Below, piece after piece: positions 49,073-57,486 of a stretch of 64,000 nucleotides of DNA. Origin of the DNA: Chryseobacterium sp. JM1 (lineage in GTDB: Bacteria; Bacteroidota; Bacteroidia; Flavobacteriales; Weeksellaceae); assembly GCF_000737715.1 (NCBI RefSeq), contig NZ_JPRN01000001.1:434001-498000 (forward strand), read 5' to 3'. The notes under the pieces are model-generated. The model was not told the DNA's origin. It made no database searches and worked only from the letters and a program-made list of their open reading frames with translations. Numbering within the stretch: position 1 is the stretch's first letter; each line of letters starts with the position of its first letter. A program made the position numbers and the translations under genes.

Positions 49073-50194
49073 ATGTCTGATATTAAATTAAATACTATTC
49101 CAGAGGCTATTGAAGACCTTAAAAATGGTAAAATAATCATAGTAGTAGATGATGAAGACAGAGAAAACGAAGGAGATTTTCTTTGCGCTGCAGAATTGAC
49201 AACGCCAGAAATTATCAATTTTATGGCACTTCACGGAAGAGGACTTATATGCATGCCGCTTCCTGAAAAAAGATGTGACGAGCTTGGTCTTGAAGTGATG
49301 GTAAGCAGAAGCAGTGATCCTAAGGAAACCGCTTTTACCGTATCTGTTGACCTTCTTGGAAACGGAACTTCTACAGGTATTTCTGCCGGAGACAGAGCCA
49401 AAACCATTTTAGCTTTGATGGATGAAAAATCCAAGCCGACGGATTTCATGAGACCTGGACACATTTTCCCGCTTCGTGCAAGAAAAGGAGGGGTTTTAAA
49501 AAGAGCAGGACATACTGAAGCAGCCATTGACCTGACTCAGTTGGCAGGTTTAAAAGAAGGTGGTGTGATCTGTGAGATCATGAATGATGACGGTACAATG
49601 TCCCGTTTGCCGGAACTTCACACTTTCGCTCAGAAACATGATATGAAGATCGTTTCCATCGAAGACCTGATTCATTATCAGCTTAAAAAAGGAAACCTTA
49701 TCGAAAGGCTGGAAGAAAGAAAAGTACAAACCGCTTATGGTGAGTTTGATTTCTTTGCTTTTAGAGAAACATCGAATGATCAGATCCATTTTGCCCTGAC
49801 GAAAGGAGCATGGACGGTTGATGAACCTGTTTTGGTAAGAGTTCAGTCTTCAGATTCTTATTTTGATGTATTGACAAGACTGAACAACGGTGAAAAGCCT
49901 TTATTGGAAAAAGTAACCAATATGGTAAATGAAGCAGGAAAAGGAGCGGTTATTTTCATTAATAACGTTTCAAATTCTGAAAATACACTGAGAAAACTTC
50001 AGCAGTTCCTGAATTATCAGGACGGGCAGGAGCAGCATCCTACATTGGCTTACAACTACAGAGATTACGGTATCGGAACACAGATTCTGAAAAATCTGGG
50101 AATCAATAAATTTAAAGTGATCACTCAGAACCCTAATATCAAACCACAGGTTGGTGGATATGATGTAGAGGTAACAGAGCTGGTACAGCTGTAA
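49073..50194 (+). CDS. ribB: 3,4-dihydroxy-2-butanone 4-phosphate synthase with degenerate GTP cyclohydrolase II half
   Basis: 373 residues. The N-terminal 200 contain all RibB signatures: VVDDEDRENEGDF, LHGRGLICMPL, GISAGDRAKTIL, RPGHIFPLRARKGGVLKRAG and HTEAAIDLTQLAGL. The rest aligns with RibA in order (VLVRVQSSDSYFDVL; QILKNLGINKFKVITQNP) but lacks the three zinc cysteines and the arginine of the active site, so the cyclohydrolase half should be inactive. Similar degenerate RibBA proteins are known in Bacteroidota. A true RibA should be encoded elsewhere. Confidence 0.9.
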   Translation: MSDIKLNTIPEAIEDLKNGKIIIVVDDEDRENEGDFLCAAELTTPEIINFMALHGRGLICMPLPEKRCDELGLEVMVSRSSDPKETAFTVSVDLLGNGTSTGISAGDRAKTILALMDEKSKPTDFMRPGHIFPLRARKGGVLKRAGHTEAAIDLTQLAGLKEGGVICEIMNDDGTMSRLPELHTFAQKHDMKIVSIEDLIHYQLKKGNLIERLEERKVQTAYGEFDFFAFRETSNDQIHFALTKGAWTVDEPVLVRVQSSDSYFDVLTRLNNGEKPLLEKVTNMVNEAGKGAVIFINNVSNSENTLRKLQQFLNYQDGQEQHPTLAYNYRDYGIGTQILKNLGINKFKVITQNPNIKPQVGGYDVEVTELVQL

Positions 50195-50260
50195 AAATAA
50201 ATTGTGAATGATCAGTAGTGAATGAATACTACAGGTCATTCATAGAAATAAATTGAATAA

Positions 50261-50292
50261 AAAGGTTTAGGATTTTTCTAAACCTTTTTTTA
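50261..50292 (+). terminator. Terminator of ribBA
   Basis: AAAGGTTTAG / CTAAACCTTT stem with a 7-base loop and T-run, just ahead of the regulator gene. Confidence 0.85.
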
Positions 50293-50302
50293 TTTTTAAA
50301 CC

Positions 50303-50884
50303 ATGACAGAGTCTTTAAAGAAACACATCAGGGAGTATATTGAAATTTCAGACGAGAAGCTTGAAAAATACTGCAGCGCCTTCACCATTCAGAAAATTAA
50401 GAAAAAAGATTTCCTTTTAAAGGAAGGCGATATTTGTGAAGCCGAAGGATTTGTATTGAGCGGATGTTTTAAAGTTTTCCGTACAGACAGCAATGCAGAT
50501 GATCAGATTCTGTATTTTGCCGTGGAAGACTGGTGGATTTCCGATATTGACAGTTTCATTAATCAGATTCCTTCACAGTTGAATATCCAAGCCATTGAAG
50601 ACAGTGAAATTCTTCTCATTTCAAAGGAAGACAAAGAAAGACTCTATCTTGAAATTCCTGAAATTGAGAAACTGATGAGGCTTAAATTTCAAATGTCCAT
50701 CATTGCTTTACAACGTAGAATTATTGATAATTTAAGCAAACCTTCCGATGAACGTTACCAGGACTTTTTGAATAAATATCCCAAAACAGCCCACCGTCTT
50801 ACCAATATCCAGATCGCTGCTTATTTAGGAGTAACGCCTGAGTTTATCAGCCGAATCCGGAGAAGAATTGTAAGCAGAAACTAA
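50303..50884 (+). CDS. Crp/Fnr family transcriptional regulator
   Basis: 193 residues. N-terminal cyclic-nucleotide-binding-type beta barrel (KKKDFLLKEGDICEAEGFVL, CFKVFRTDSNADDQILYFA) without an N-terminal Cys cluster, and a C-terminal helix-turn-helix (TNIQIAAYLGVTPEFISRIR). This is the small branch common in Bacteroidota, where no ligand is generally known. It lies behind the ribBA terminator without a shared promoter, so it is likely a single gene. The regulon cannot be predicted. Confidence 0.9.
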   Translation: MTESLKKHIREYIEISDEKLEKYCSAFTIQKIKKKDFLLKEGDICEAEGFVLSGCFKVFRTDSNADDQILYFAVEDWWISDIDSFINQIPSQLNIQAIEDSEILLISKEDKERLYLEIPEIEKLMRLKFQMSIIALQRRIIDNLSKPSDERYQDFLNKYPKTAHRLTNIQIAAYLGVTPEFISRIRRRIVSRN

Positions 50885-50889
50885 GACTT

Positions 50890-51040
50890 TTAAGGTGAAT
50901 GGTCAATAGTGAATTTTGCTTCGCAAGTGAATGATGGATATGAAAAGTTTCGGGATGCGAGATACGTGGTTCGAACCAGCAACTAAAAAACTCTAAAACA
51001 CCTGATTCTCAAACCCTAATACTCTCCAACTCCAAAACTC
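50890..51040. repeat. Modular dispersed repeat, copy 4
   Basis: B (TAGTGAATTTTGCTTCGCAA), C (GAGATACGTGGTTCGAACCA, GCAACTAAA) and D (CTAATACTCTCCAACTCCAA). Runs right up to the stop codon of fmt; copy 5 in opposite orientation follows the other side of fmt. Confidence 0.75.
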
Positions 51041-51985
51041 TTACAAACTTATCTCCTCAAAATTTCTAAATCCATTCAGGAAATCCTTCACTGTCATTCT
51101 TTTTTTACCTTCTAACTGAAGTTCTTGTGGGAAATAAGCACCATCTTCCGTATAGATTTTGAATTCATTTTTAGAAATATCCAAAGTTCCGGATGGTTTT
51201 CCATGATTCATGATTTCGAATTTTCCGGCAAATATTTTTAATCCTTTTTCCTCTTCTCCGATTTTGATCGTGGTGAAGGCAGCCGGATAAGGTGACATTC
51301 CAAGGATGAACTGGTGAACTGTTTTTGATGGAGCTTTCCAGTTGATTCTGGTATCTTCCTTAAATATTTTATAAGCATTTTTAGGATGCTCAACATGAGG
51401 CTGAGGTCTTTCGGTAATAGAATTTTCAGCTAAACCGTCAAGCGTTTTTACAACCAGTGATGAACCCATCTCCATTAATCTGTCGTGAAGACTTCCCGCA
51501 TTTTCATTCGGTACAATTTCCAGTTCCTGCTGAAGAAGAATATTTCCTTCATCTATTTTTTCATTGATGAAAAATGTAGTGGCACCGGTTTTTTCTTCAC
51601 CGTTAATCACTGCGTAATTAATAGGAGCAGCTCCTCTGTAATCAGGAAGAAGGGAAGCATGTAGATTGAACGTTCCCATTTTAGGCATTTCAAAAAGAAC
51701 CTTGGGCATCATTCTGAAAGCAACCACGATGAAAACATCAGCATCCAGTTTTCTCAGTTCTTCCAAAAATTCAGGCCTTCTTAATTTTTCAGGCTGGAAA
51801 ACAGGAATATTATTTTCGGCGGCATATACTTTTACCGGAGACTGATTGATCTTCTGTCCGCGGCCACTGGCTTTGTCGGCAACAGTTACAACACCTACCA
51901 CTTCATGACTGGACTGATGGATAGCCTCCAAAGAAGTCTTTGCAAACTCCGGGGTTCCTAAAAAAACGACTTTCAATGATTTCAT
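51041..51985 (-). CDS. fmt: Methionyl-tRNA formyltransferase
   Basis: Formylates the initiator Met-tRNA. 314 residues; VVFLGTPEFAKTSLEAIHQS at the N-terminus, FNLHASLLPDYRGAAPINYA with the catalytic region around residues 107-126, and GATTFFINEKIDEGNILLQ, then the C-terminal OB-like domain (TVHQFILGMSPYPAAFT). A TATCTTTG box lies 5 bases upstream of its start, which would make the message leaderless or nearly so. Flanked on both sides by inverted copies of the same dispersed repeat. Confidence 0.96.
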   Translation of the reverse strand: MKSLKVVFLGTPEFAKTSLEAIHQSSHEVVGVVTVADKASGRGQKINQSPVKVYAAENNIPVFQPEKLRRPEFLEELRKLDADVFIVVAFRMMPKVLFEMPKMGTFNLHASLLPDYRGAAPINYAVINGEEKTGATTFFINEKIDEGNILLQQELEIVPNENAGSLHDRLMEMGSSLVVKTLDGLAENSITERPQPHVEHPKNAYKIFKEDTRINWKAPSKTVHQFILGMSPYPAAFTTIKIGEEEKGLKIFAGKFEIMNHGKPSGTLDISKNEFKIYTEDGAYFPQELQLEGKKRMTVKDFLNGFRNFEEISL

Positions 51986-51989
51986 GGTG

Positions 51990-51997
51990 CAAAGATA
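51990..51997 (-). promoter_or_regulatory. -7 box of fmt
   Basis: TATCTTTG on the minus strand, 4-5 bases upstream of the ATG (51983-51985); exact TAnnTTTG match. Confidence 0.5.
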
Positions 51998-52003
51998 AGG
52001 GTT

Positions 52004-52260
52004 TTTGGGAGAGTTTTGAAGTTGGTGTATTAGAGTTGGAGTGTTTTAGGGTCGGAGAGTTTTAGAGTTTTTTAGTTGCTGGTTGTGAGTTGCTGGTTCA
52101 AACCGCGAAACCTAAACCGCGCATCCTGAATCTTGTTAATCTAAGTTCTTAGTTTTCCAGAATTTGTCTGAAATCTGATGTTTTACATCTGCTGTCTAAA
52201 ATTCACCATTCACTTGCGAAGCAAAATTCACCATTCACATTACTTATCACTCATTGCCCA
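52004..52260. repeat. Modular dispersed repeat, copy 5 (reverse order)
   Basis: D' (TTAGAGTTGGAGTGTTTTAG), C' (GTTGCTGGTTGTGAGTTGCT), the TCTGAAATCTGATG module, then B' (ATTCACTTGCGAAGCAAAAT) and a short ACTCATTACTCATT tandem run. Reverse complement of copy 4 in module order. Confidence 0.75.
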
Positions 52261-52281
52261 TTACTCATTACTCATTACTCA

Positions 52282-54189
52282 TTACTCATGATTCAGCGCA
52301 TACGTTCTGAAGTTCAGCATCTTTACTTTTCCTGAATCTAAGAGGAAAATCAGGTTCTCCAGGATGTTGTTTTTAGAGTGATAGTTAAGCTGGACGGACA
52401 AATCTTCGATCGTTGATGGTTTTTTAGCCAACAGATTGATGATTTGCTGGGAAATGTTTTTTCCGAAGATGGATTGCTTGTTCTTTTCACAGACTGAACA
52501 CTGGCCACAGTTCTTCGTATTTTTTTCTCCAAAGTAGGCGAGAATAAGTTTCATTTTACAATAGTCATTGTTTTCTATGAAGAACTTGATCTCTTCCCAT
52601 TTCTGGATTTTATTCTTTTGGATGTGTTCAAAAAGTTTCCAGTATGCCGCATTGATGGCCCTTTCATCACGGGGTTTTAGAAACTTGATGCTCGATAAAG
52701 CACCGTCTACATATTCCAGATAATTTTTTTGCTGAAGTTCTTTCAAACGTTCTTTGATCAAAGGCAGACTAACCCCTATTTTATTGCTGACCTGCTGTTC
52801 ACTGAACATTACCTTGTGAGTAGTAATTCCTGACACGGTACGGAGCAGAAGCTCTATAAAATAAGCATCCTTCTGTGGCAGCTGGTCTATTTCTTCAGCA
52901 TTGAACAGAAGCTCCAGCGAAGAGAGGCTTTTGTTGTCGTTATGATAAATGATCTCCTGATTGTGCAGGAAATTGAGAACATTGCTGATCTTAGCCCTTG
53001 ACAGCCGTGTAAAATTTTGTATTCCCTGGATATTCAGCTGGAAAACTTTTTCCGGCAACTCGTATTCTGCTACCTGGAAAATAGAGTAGAGGTAGGTGAT
53101 GATTTTTAAAAATTCCGCTTTGTTGGGAATCTGGTTTTTTAAAATCTCGTCAAAATTAAGAAGTTCCTGTTTGTTCCAGAGAAGAAATGCAAAACTGTCT
53201 TTCCCATCTCTTCCCGCTCTTCCGATTTCCTGATAAAAATTTTCTAATGAAGGGGCAGGAGAGTAGTGGATCACAAATCGGACGTTATCCTTGTCTATTC
53301 CCATACCAAAGGCATTGGTGGAAATCAGAACATGATTATCGCTGGTATTCCAGAGGTTTTGTTTGGCGTTTTTTTCTTTCGTCGTTAAACCGGCATGAAA
53401 ATAATCCACATTTTTAACCTGGTTTTTTTTGAGAAATTCGGCCAGCATTTCTGCATCTTTTCTCGTTCTTACGTAAACTATTCCTGAGTCATTATTATGT
53501 TTTAAAATATCAAAAACACGTTGAAATTTATCGGAAACTTCATCCATGAAAATTCTGATATTTTCTCTCCTGAAACTTTTCTGAAAAACAAACGGCTTTT
53601 TTAGTTCCAGTTTATTTTTGATTTCTTCCAGAACTTTAGGAGTTGCCGTAGCTGTTAAAGCCAGACATGGAATCTTTGGATTATTTTTTCTGAATTCTTT
53701 AATGTTCTGATAACTCGGTCTGAAATCCTGACCCCATTCTGAGATACAGTGCGCTTCATCTACAGCAATAAATGACAGCTGAATTTCTTCAATATTTTGC
53801 AGAAATTGACTGTTCGTCAGTCTTTCCGGGGAAACATAAAGAAGTTTCGTAAGGCCGTCTTTACAGCGGTCATAGACTGCTTCTGCATCGTATTCATCCA
53901 GCTCGGAAGATAGGTAGTCTGCTTCGATACCACGGTGTTTCAACTGGCTTACCTGATCTTTCATCAAAGCAAGAAGAGGTGAGATTACCAAACAGGTTCC
54001 TTCTTTGAGTAAGGCAGGAAGCTGGTAGCATAGTGATTTTCCGGCACCTGTTGGTAACAGAACAAGACAGTCTTTTTCGTTAATGACTGCATCGATGATT
54101 TCTTCCTGGGAATCTCTGAAACTGTCATAGCCCCAAAAATATTTTAGGGTATCAAATTTTAATTTTTGGAAATCCTGCTGAGAAATCAT
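52282..54189 (-). CDS. recQ: RecQ-type ATP-dependent DNA helicase
   Basis: 635 residues. Walker A LPTGAGKSLCYQLPAL at about 45-60, DEAHCISEWGQDFRPSY, QEIGRAGRDGKDS and the RQC zinc-binding cysteines (CKMKLILAYFG, CGQCSVC) near 545-568. No HRDC domain is obvious after the zinc motif; the C-terminal 60 residues look like a winged-helix element (STIEDLSVQLNYHSKNN). Unwinds DNA 3' to 5' during recombination and repair. It is a single gene, transcribed toward fmt. Confidence 0.93.
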   Translation of the reverse strand: MISQQDFQKLKFDTLKYFWGYDSFRDSQEEIIDAVINEKDCLVLLPTGAGKSLCYQLPALLKEGTCLVISPLLALMKDQVSQLKHRGIEADYLSSELDEYDAEAVYDRCKDGLTKLLYVSPERLTNSQFLQNIEEIQLSFIAVDEAHCISEWGQDFRPSYQNIKEFRKNNPKIPCLALTATATPKVLEEIKNKLELKKPFVFQKSFRRENIRIFMDEVSDKFQRVFDILKHNNDSGIVYVRTRKDAEMLAEFLKKNQVKNVDYFHAGLTTKEKNAKQNLWNTSDNHVLISTNAFGMGIDKDNVRFVIHYSPAPSLENFYQEIGRAGRDGKDSFAFLLWNKQELLNFDEILKNQIPNKAEFLKIITYLYSIFQVAEYELPEKVFQLNIQGIQNFTRLSRAKISNVLNFLHNQEIIYHNDNKSLSSLELLFNAEEIDQLPQKDAYFIELLLRTVSGITTHKVMFSEQQVSNKIGVSLPLIKERLKELQQKNYLEYVDGALSSIKFLKPRDERAINAAYWKLFEHIQKNKIQKWEEIKFFIENNDYCKMKLILAYFGEKNTKNCGQCSVCEKNKQSIFGKNISQQIINLLAKKPSTIEDLSVQLNYHSKNNILENLIFLLDSGKVKMLNFRTYALNHE

Positions 54190-54215
54190 AGGGTAAAAGT
54201 AATAAAAGTATTACA

Positions 54216-54245
54216 ACAAAAAAAGCCGTGCGAGGCACGGCTTTG
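54216..54245 (-). terminator. Terminator of the first OmpA-type gene
   Basis: AAAGCCGTGC / GCACGGCTTT stem (10 bp, 3-base loop) with T-run on the minus strand. Confidence 0.9.
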
Positions 54246-54266
54246 ATATATTAGCTGATAAGTGTA

Positions 54267-55703
54267 TTATTTAGCTTCGAAGTATACTCTTCTGTTGGCT
54301 CTGTTTTTCCATTCAGGGCATTTAGTAGCTGGTTCGCACTCAGGATATTTAAGGTCTTTTTCACCTTTTCCTACTGCGTTGATTTTTCCAGTCTGAACTC
54401 CGTTTTTAATCAAATAATTCTTAACGTTGTTTGCTCTTCTTTCAGAAAGTTTCTGGTTGTAAGCATCAGTACCTCTTGTATCCGTAGCACCGATTACACT
54501 GTAAGAACCAGTTGAAGAGTTAATATAGTTTACTGCGTTATTTAAGATTGGAGTGTTTGAAGGTAAAATTCTGTCAGAATTTAGATCAAACTCAATTCCT
54601 TCAAGTTTAGTTTCTGTTTCTACTACAGGTCCTGTAGGAGTTGTAGGACATCCGTTGTTTTCAACAGGTCCGGGAACAGTTACACACTTGTCGTAAAGGT
54701 CAATTACACCGTCAAGGTCAGTGTCAAGAGCTACACCGGCACCATCCACTCTTGCGCCAGCAGGAGTATCAAGCTGTCTGTCCCAATCGTCACAAACTCC
54801 GTCGTTATCAGCATCTCCTTTTTTACATACTTCAATATCCTGGTTTTTGTTAGCCAAAACATCAAGTTTGTAATAGATTTCCTGAAGCGGGTCATGCCAC
54901 ATTAAGTGAGACTCATGTTTTCCTAACTTCAATGAAATACCTAAAGTGGCATTAAAGAAGTTATCAGATACCTGCTCTTCACGTTTGTTGATGGTACTGT
55001 ATTTGTCACCACCTCCGTCGAATTCATCGTCACCGGTAACTACATACATCAATCTTCCTTCAAGATCAAGTCTTCTGTTGATTTTGTACTTTAGACCGGC
55101 ACCAGCCTGCATAAACAGAGATCCTAATTTGAAAGGCTTGATTTCAGTAGCCAGTCTCTGCCCGTTGATATCTTTCTGATATGCTTTGTAAGCAATCGTA
55201 CCGATACCTGCGTAACCGTGAAGTGCCCATCTGTAAGGAGAGTGGTTGTCCACTCTTCTTAAAAGATTGGAGAAATTGATGTCTCCCAATAAAGAGATCG
55301 CATCATACTGAGTTCTTCCTGCTATTGATGTTGCATCCGGTGCAGCATCTTTCGTATTGAAGAAACCCTGTCTCGTTTCACCTCTGTCGTATTGTAGTTT
55401 TAAACCGAAAGCATGGGTAATTGCTTTGTCAATACTTAAATAGGCAGAGTATCCAAATAGATTTTTACCATTACCATTTTTAATTGAAGTCATATCAGCT
55501 GACTGGATCAATGGTACACCGGCACCTGCTGAAATAGACCAGTCGTTGAATCTTTTTGACTGATTGGTAAACGGGGAAACATTGGCAGAACCAGAAGAAA
55601 AAGTGTTTGGATATTCTCCGTTTGAAACTGCCGTTGAGTCTTGCGCAAAGCTTACGGCAGGAATTGCCATGGCTAATGCAACAATTGCTAAACTTAATTT
55701 CAT
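54267..55703 (-). CDS. OmpA family outer-membrane protein
   Basis: 478 residues. Signal peptide MKLSLAIVALAMAIPAVSFA; a beta-barrel of about 250 residues; a calcium-binding thrombospondin type 3-like linker (DADNDGVCDDWDRQLDTPAG, DTDLDGVIDLYDKC, VENNGCP); then the OmpA peptidoglycan-binding domain (FDLNSDRILPSNTPILNN, IGATDTRGTDAYNQKLSERR, NRANRRVYFEAK). It ties the outer membrane to peptidoglycan. It is the most downstream of three tandem paralogues. Confidence 0.93.
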   Translation of the reverse strand: MKLSLAIVALAMAIPAVSFAQDSTAVSNGEYPNTFSSGSANVSPFTNQSKRFNDWSISAGAGVPLIQSADMTSIKNGNGKNLFGYSAYLSIDKAITHAFGLKLQYDRGETRQGFFNTKDAAPDATSIAGRTQYDAISLLGDINFSNLLRRVDNHSPYRWALHGYAGIGTIAYKAYQKDINGQRLATEIKPFKLGSLFMQAGAGLKYKINRRLDLEGRLMYVVTGDDEFDGGGDKYSTINKREEQVSDNFFNATLGISLKLGKHESHLMWHDPLQEIYYKLDVLANKNQDIEVCKKGDADNDGVCDDWDRQLDTPAGARVDGAGVALDTDLDGVIDLYDKCVTVPGPVENNGCPTTPTGPVVETETKLEGIEFDLNSDRILPSNTPILNNAVNYINSSTGSYSVIGATDTRGTDAYNQKLSERRANNVKNYLIKNGVQTGKINAVGKGEKDLKYPECEPATKCPEWKNRANRRVYFEAK

Positions 55704-55860
55704 AGTGTTATTTTTTTAAGTTAATTTAAATGATTTTATTTCTTAATTAATTTATTCTTATGATCTCTTCTCAATAGTTCTGATATGCATAATTCACTAC
55801 ATACCGAAATGTCTGAAAAATAATATAAAGGTAGGTAAAAAATTTCGTAGTAAAAAAAAT

Positions 55861-55887
55861 AACCGAAAAGAAATGTTCTTTTCGGTT
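55861..55887 (-). terminator. Terminator of the second OmpA-type gene
   Basis: AACCGAAAAGAA / TTCTTTTCGGTT stem, 3-base loop; T-run on the minus strand. Confidence 0.85.
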
Positions 55888-55899
55888 AATATGGAAGGA

Positions 55900-57417
55900 T
55901 TATTTTTTCTTCTTTTTGGTCTGTTTTTTCATGGGTGCATCTTCGTAATCTTTCTTTTTAATAGAATCCCAATCCGCACTTTCTACAAAACGAACCGTTA
56001 CTTTTCTGTCTGCCAATCTTTCTGCATCAGATGCCGTTGCAGGCACTACAGCATAAGCTGAACCTACTCCTTTAGATTTCAGTACATTCTGGCTGACCCC
56101 TCTGTTTTCCAAAGCGCCTACTACTGCAGCGGCTCTTTCTCTGGATAATTTAAGGTTGTATGCAGCATTTCCTTTAATATCCGTATGTCCGGTTAATAAA
56201 TAATTACCGCCTTTCTCTTTGATAATTTTTGCAGCAAGATCCAGTTTATCATTAGACTCCGGTCTGATGGTTGTCTTGTTGAAATTGAAGTATATATCTT
56301 TTAGATTTTGTTCTATTTCAATAGCTGTCTGGTTGTTATCTACTTTTTTTACGATTGGGCATCCGTTATTTTCTACAGGTCCGGGAACCGTTACGCATTT
56401 ATCGTTAAGATCGATTACACCATCCAGGTCGATATCAAGAGCTACGCCGGCACCATCCACTCTTGCCCCTGCAGGAGTGTCAAGCTGTCTGTCCCAGTCA
56501 TCACAAACTCCGTCGTTATCGCCATCCCCTTTTTTACATACTTCAATATCCTGTTTTTTATTAGCCAGAACATCCAGTTTGTAATAGATTTCCTGAAGAG
56601 GGTCATGCCACATTAAGTGAGACTCATGCTTTCCTAACTTCAATGAAATACCTAAAGTAGCATTGAAGAAGTTGTCAGATACCTGTTCTTCACGTTTGTT
56701 GATAGCACTGTATTTGTCACCACCTCCATCGAATTCATCATCACCGGTAACTACATACATCAATCGGCCTTCAAGATCAAGTCTTCTGTTGATTTTGTAC
56801 TTTAGACCAGCTCCGGCCTGCATGAACATTGACCCAAGTTTAAAAGGCTTAACTTCCGTAGCTAATCTTTGTCCGTTGATGTCTTTCTGATAGGCTTTGT
56901 AAGCAATCGTACCGATACCTGCATAACCGTGAAGTGCCCATCTGTAAGGGGAATGGTTGTCCACTCTTCTTAAAAGATTGGAGAAATTAATGTCACCCAA
57001 TAAAGAGATCGCATCATACTGAGTTCTTGCTCCTACAGCTTTCGCATCGGGTGCAGCATCTTTCGTATTGAACCATCCCTGTCTTGTTTCACCTCTGTCG
57101 TACTGTAATTTTAAACCGAAAGCATGGGTAATTGCTTTGTCGATACTTACATAAGCAGAGTATCCGAAAAGATTTTTACCATTACCGTTCTTGATAGAAG
57201 TAAGGTCAGCAGACTGGATCAGCGGTACACCTGCACCTGCTGAGATAGACCAGTCATTGAATCTTTTTGACTGATTGGTAAAAGGGGAAACATTGGCAGA
57301 GCCAGAAGAGAATGTATTAGGATATTCTCCTGTTGAAACTGCTGTTGAGTCCTGTGCATAGCTAACGAAGGGAATCGCCAGTGCTAATGCAGCAACAGCT
57401 AAATTTAATTTCATCAT
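55900..57417 (-). CDS. OmpA family outer-membrane protein
   Basis: 505 residues. Barrel and linker are almost the same as in the 54267 gene (identical stretches such as LLRRVDNHSPYRWALHGYAG), but the OmpA domain is clearly different: FNFNKTTIRPESNDKLDLAA, LTGHTDIKGNAAYNLKLSRE, RLADRKVTVRFV. A lysine-rich tail (KKQTKKKKK) ends it. The pair thus shares a recently duplicated or converted front part with a divergent rear part. Start MMKLNLAVAALALAIPF is ATG. Confidence 0.93.
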   Translation of the reverse strand: MMKLNLAVAALALAIPFVSYAQDSTAVSTGEYPNTFSSGSANVSPFTNQSKRFNDWSISAGAGVPLIQSADLTSIKNGNGKNLFGYSAYVSIDKAITHAFGLKLQYDRGETRQGWFNTKDAAPDAKAVGARTQYDAISLLGDINFSNLLRRVDNHSPYRWALHGYAGIGTIAYKAYQKDINGQRLATEVKPFKLGSMFMQAGAGLKYKINRRLDLEGRLMYVVTGDDEFDGGGDKYSAINKREEQVSDNFFNATLGISLKLGKHESHLMWHDPLQEIYYKLDVLANKKQDIEVCKKGDGDNDGVCDDWDRQLDTPAGARVDGAGVALDIDLDGVIDLNDKCVTVPGPVENNGCPIVKKVDNNQTAIEIEQNLKDIYFNFNKTTIRPESNDKLDLAAKIIKEKGGNYLLTGHTDIKGNAAYNLKLSRERAAAVVGALENRGVSQNVLKSKGVGSAYAVVPATASDAERLADRKVTVRFVESADWDSIKKKDYEDAPMKKQTKKKKK

Positions 57418-57486
57418 GTATTTATGTATTAAAATTTTTTTTCAAAAACTGAAGAAAGCAGTCTTTCAACTGCTTTTTTCATTGTA

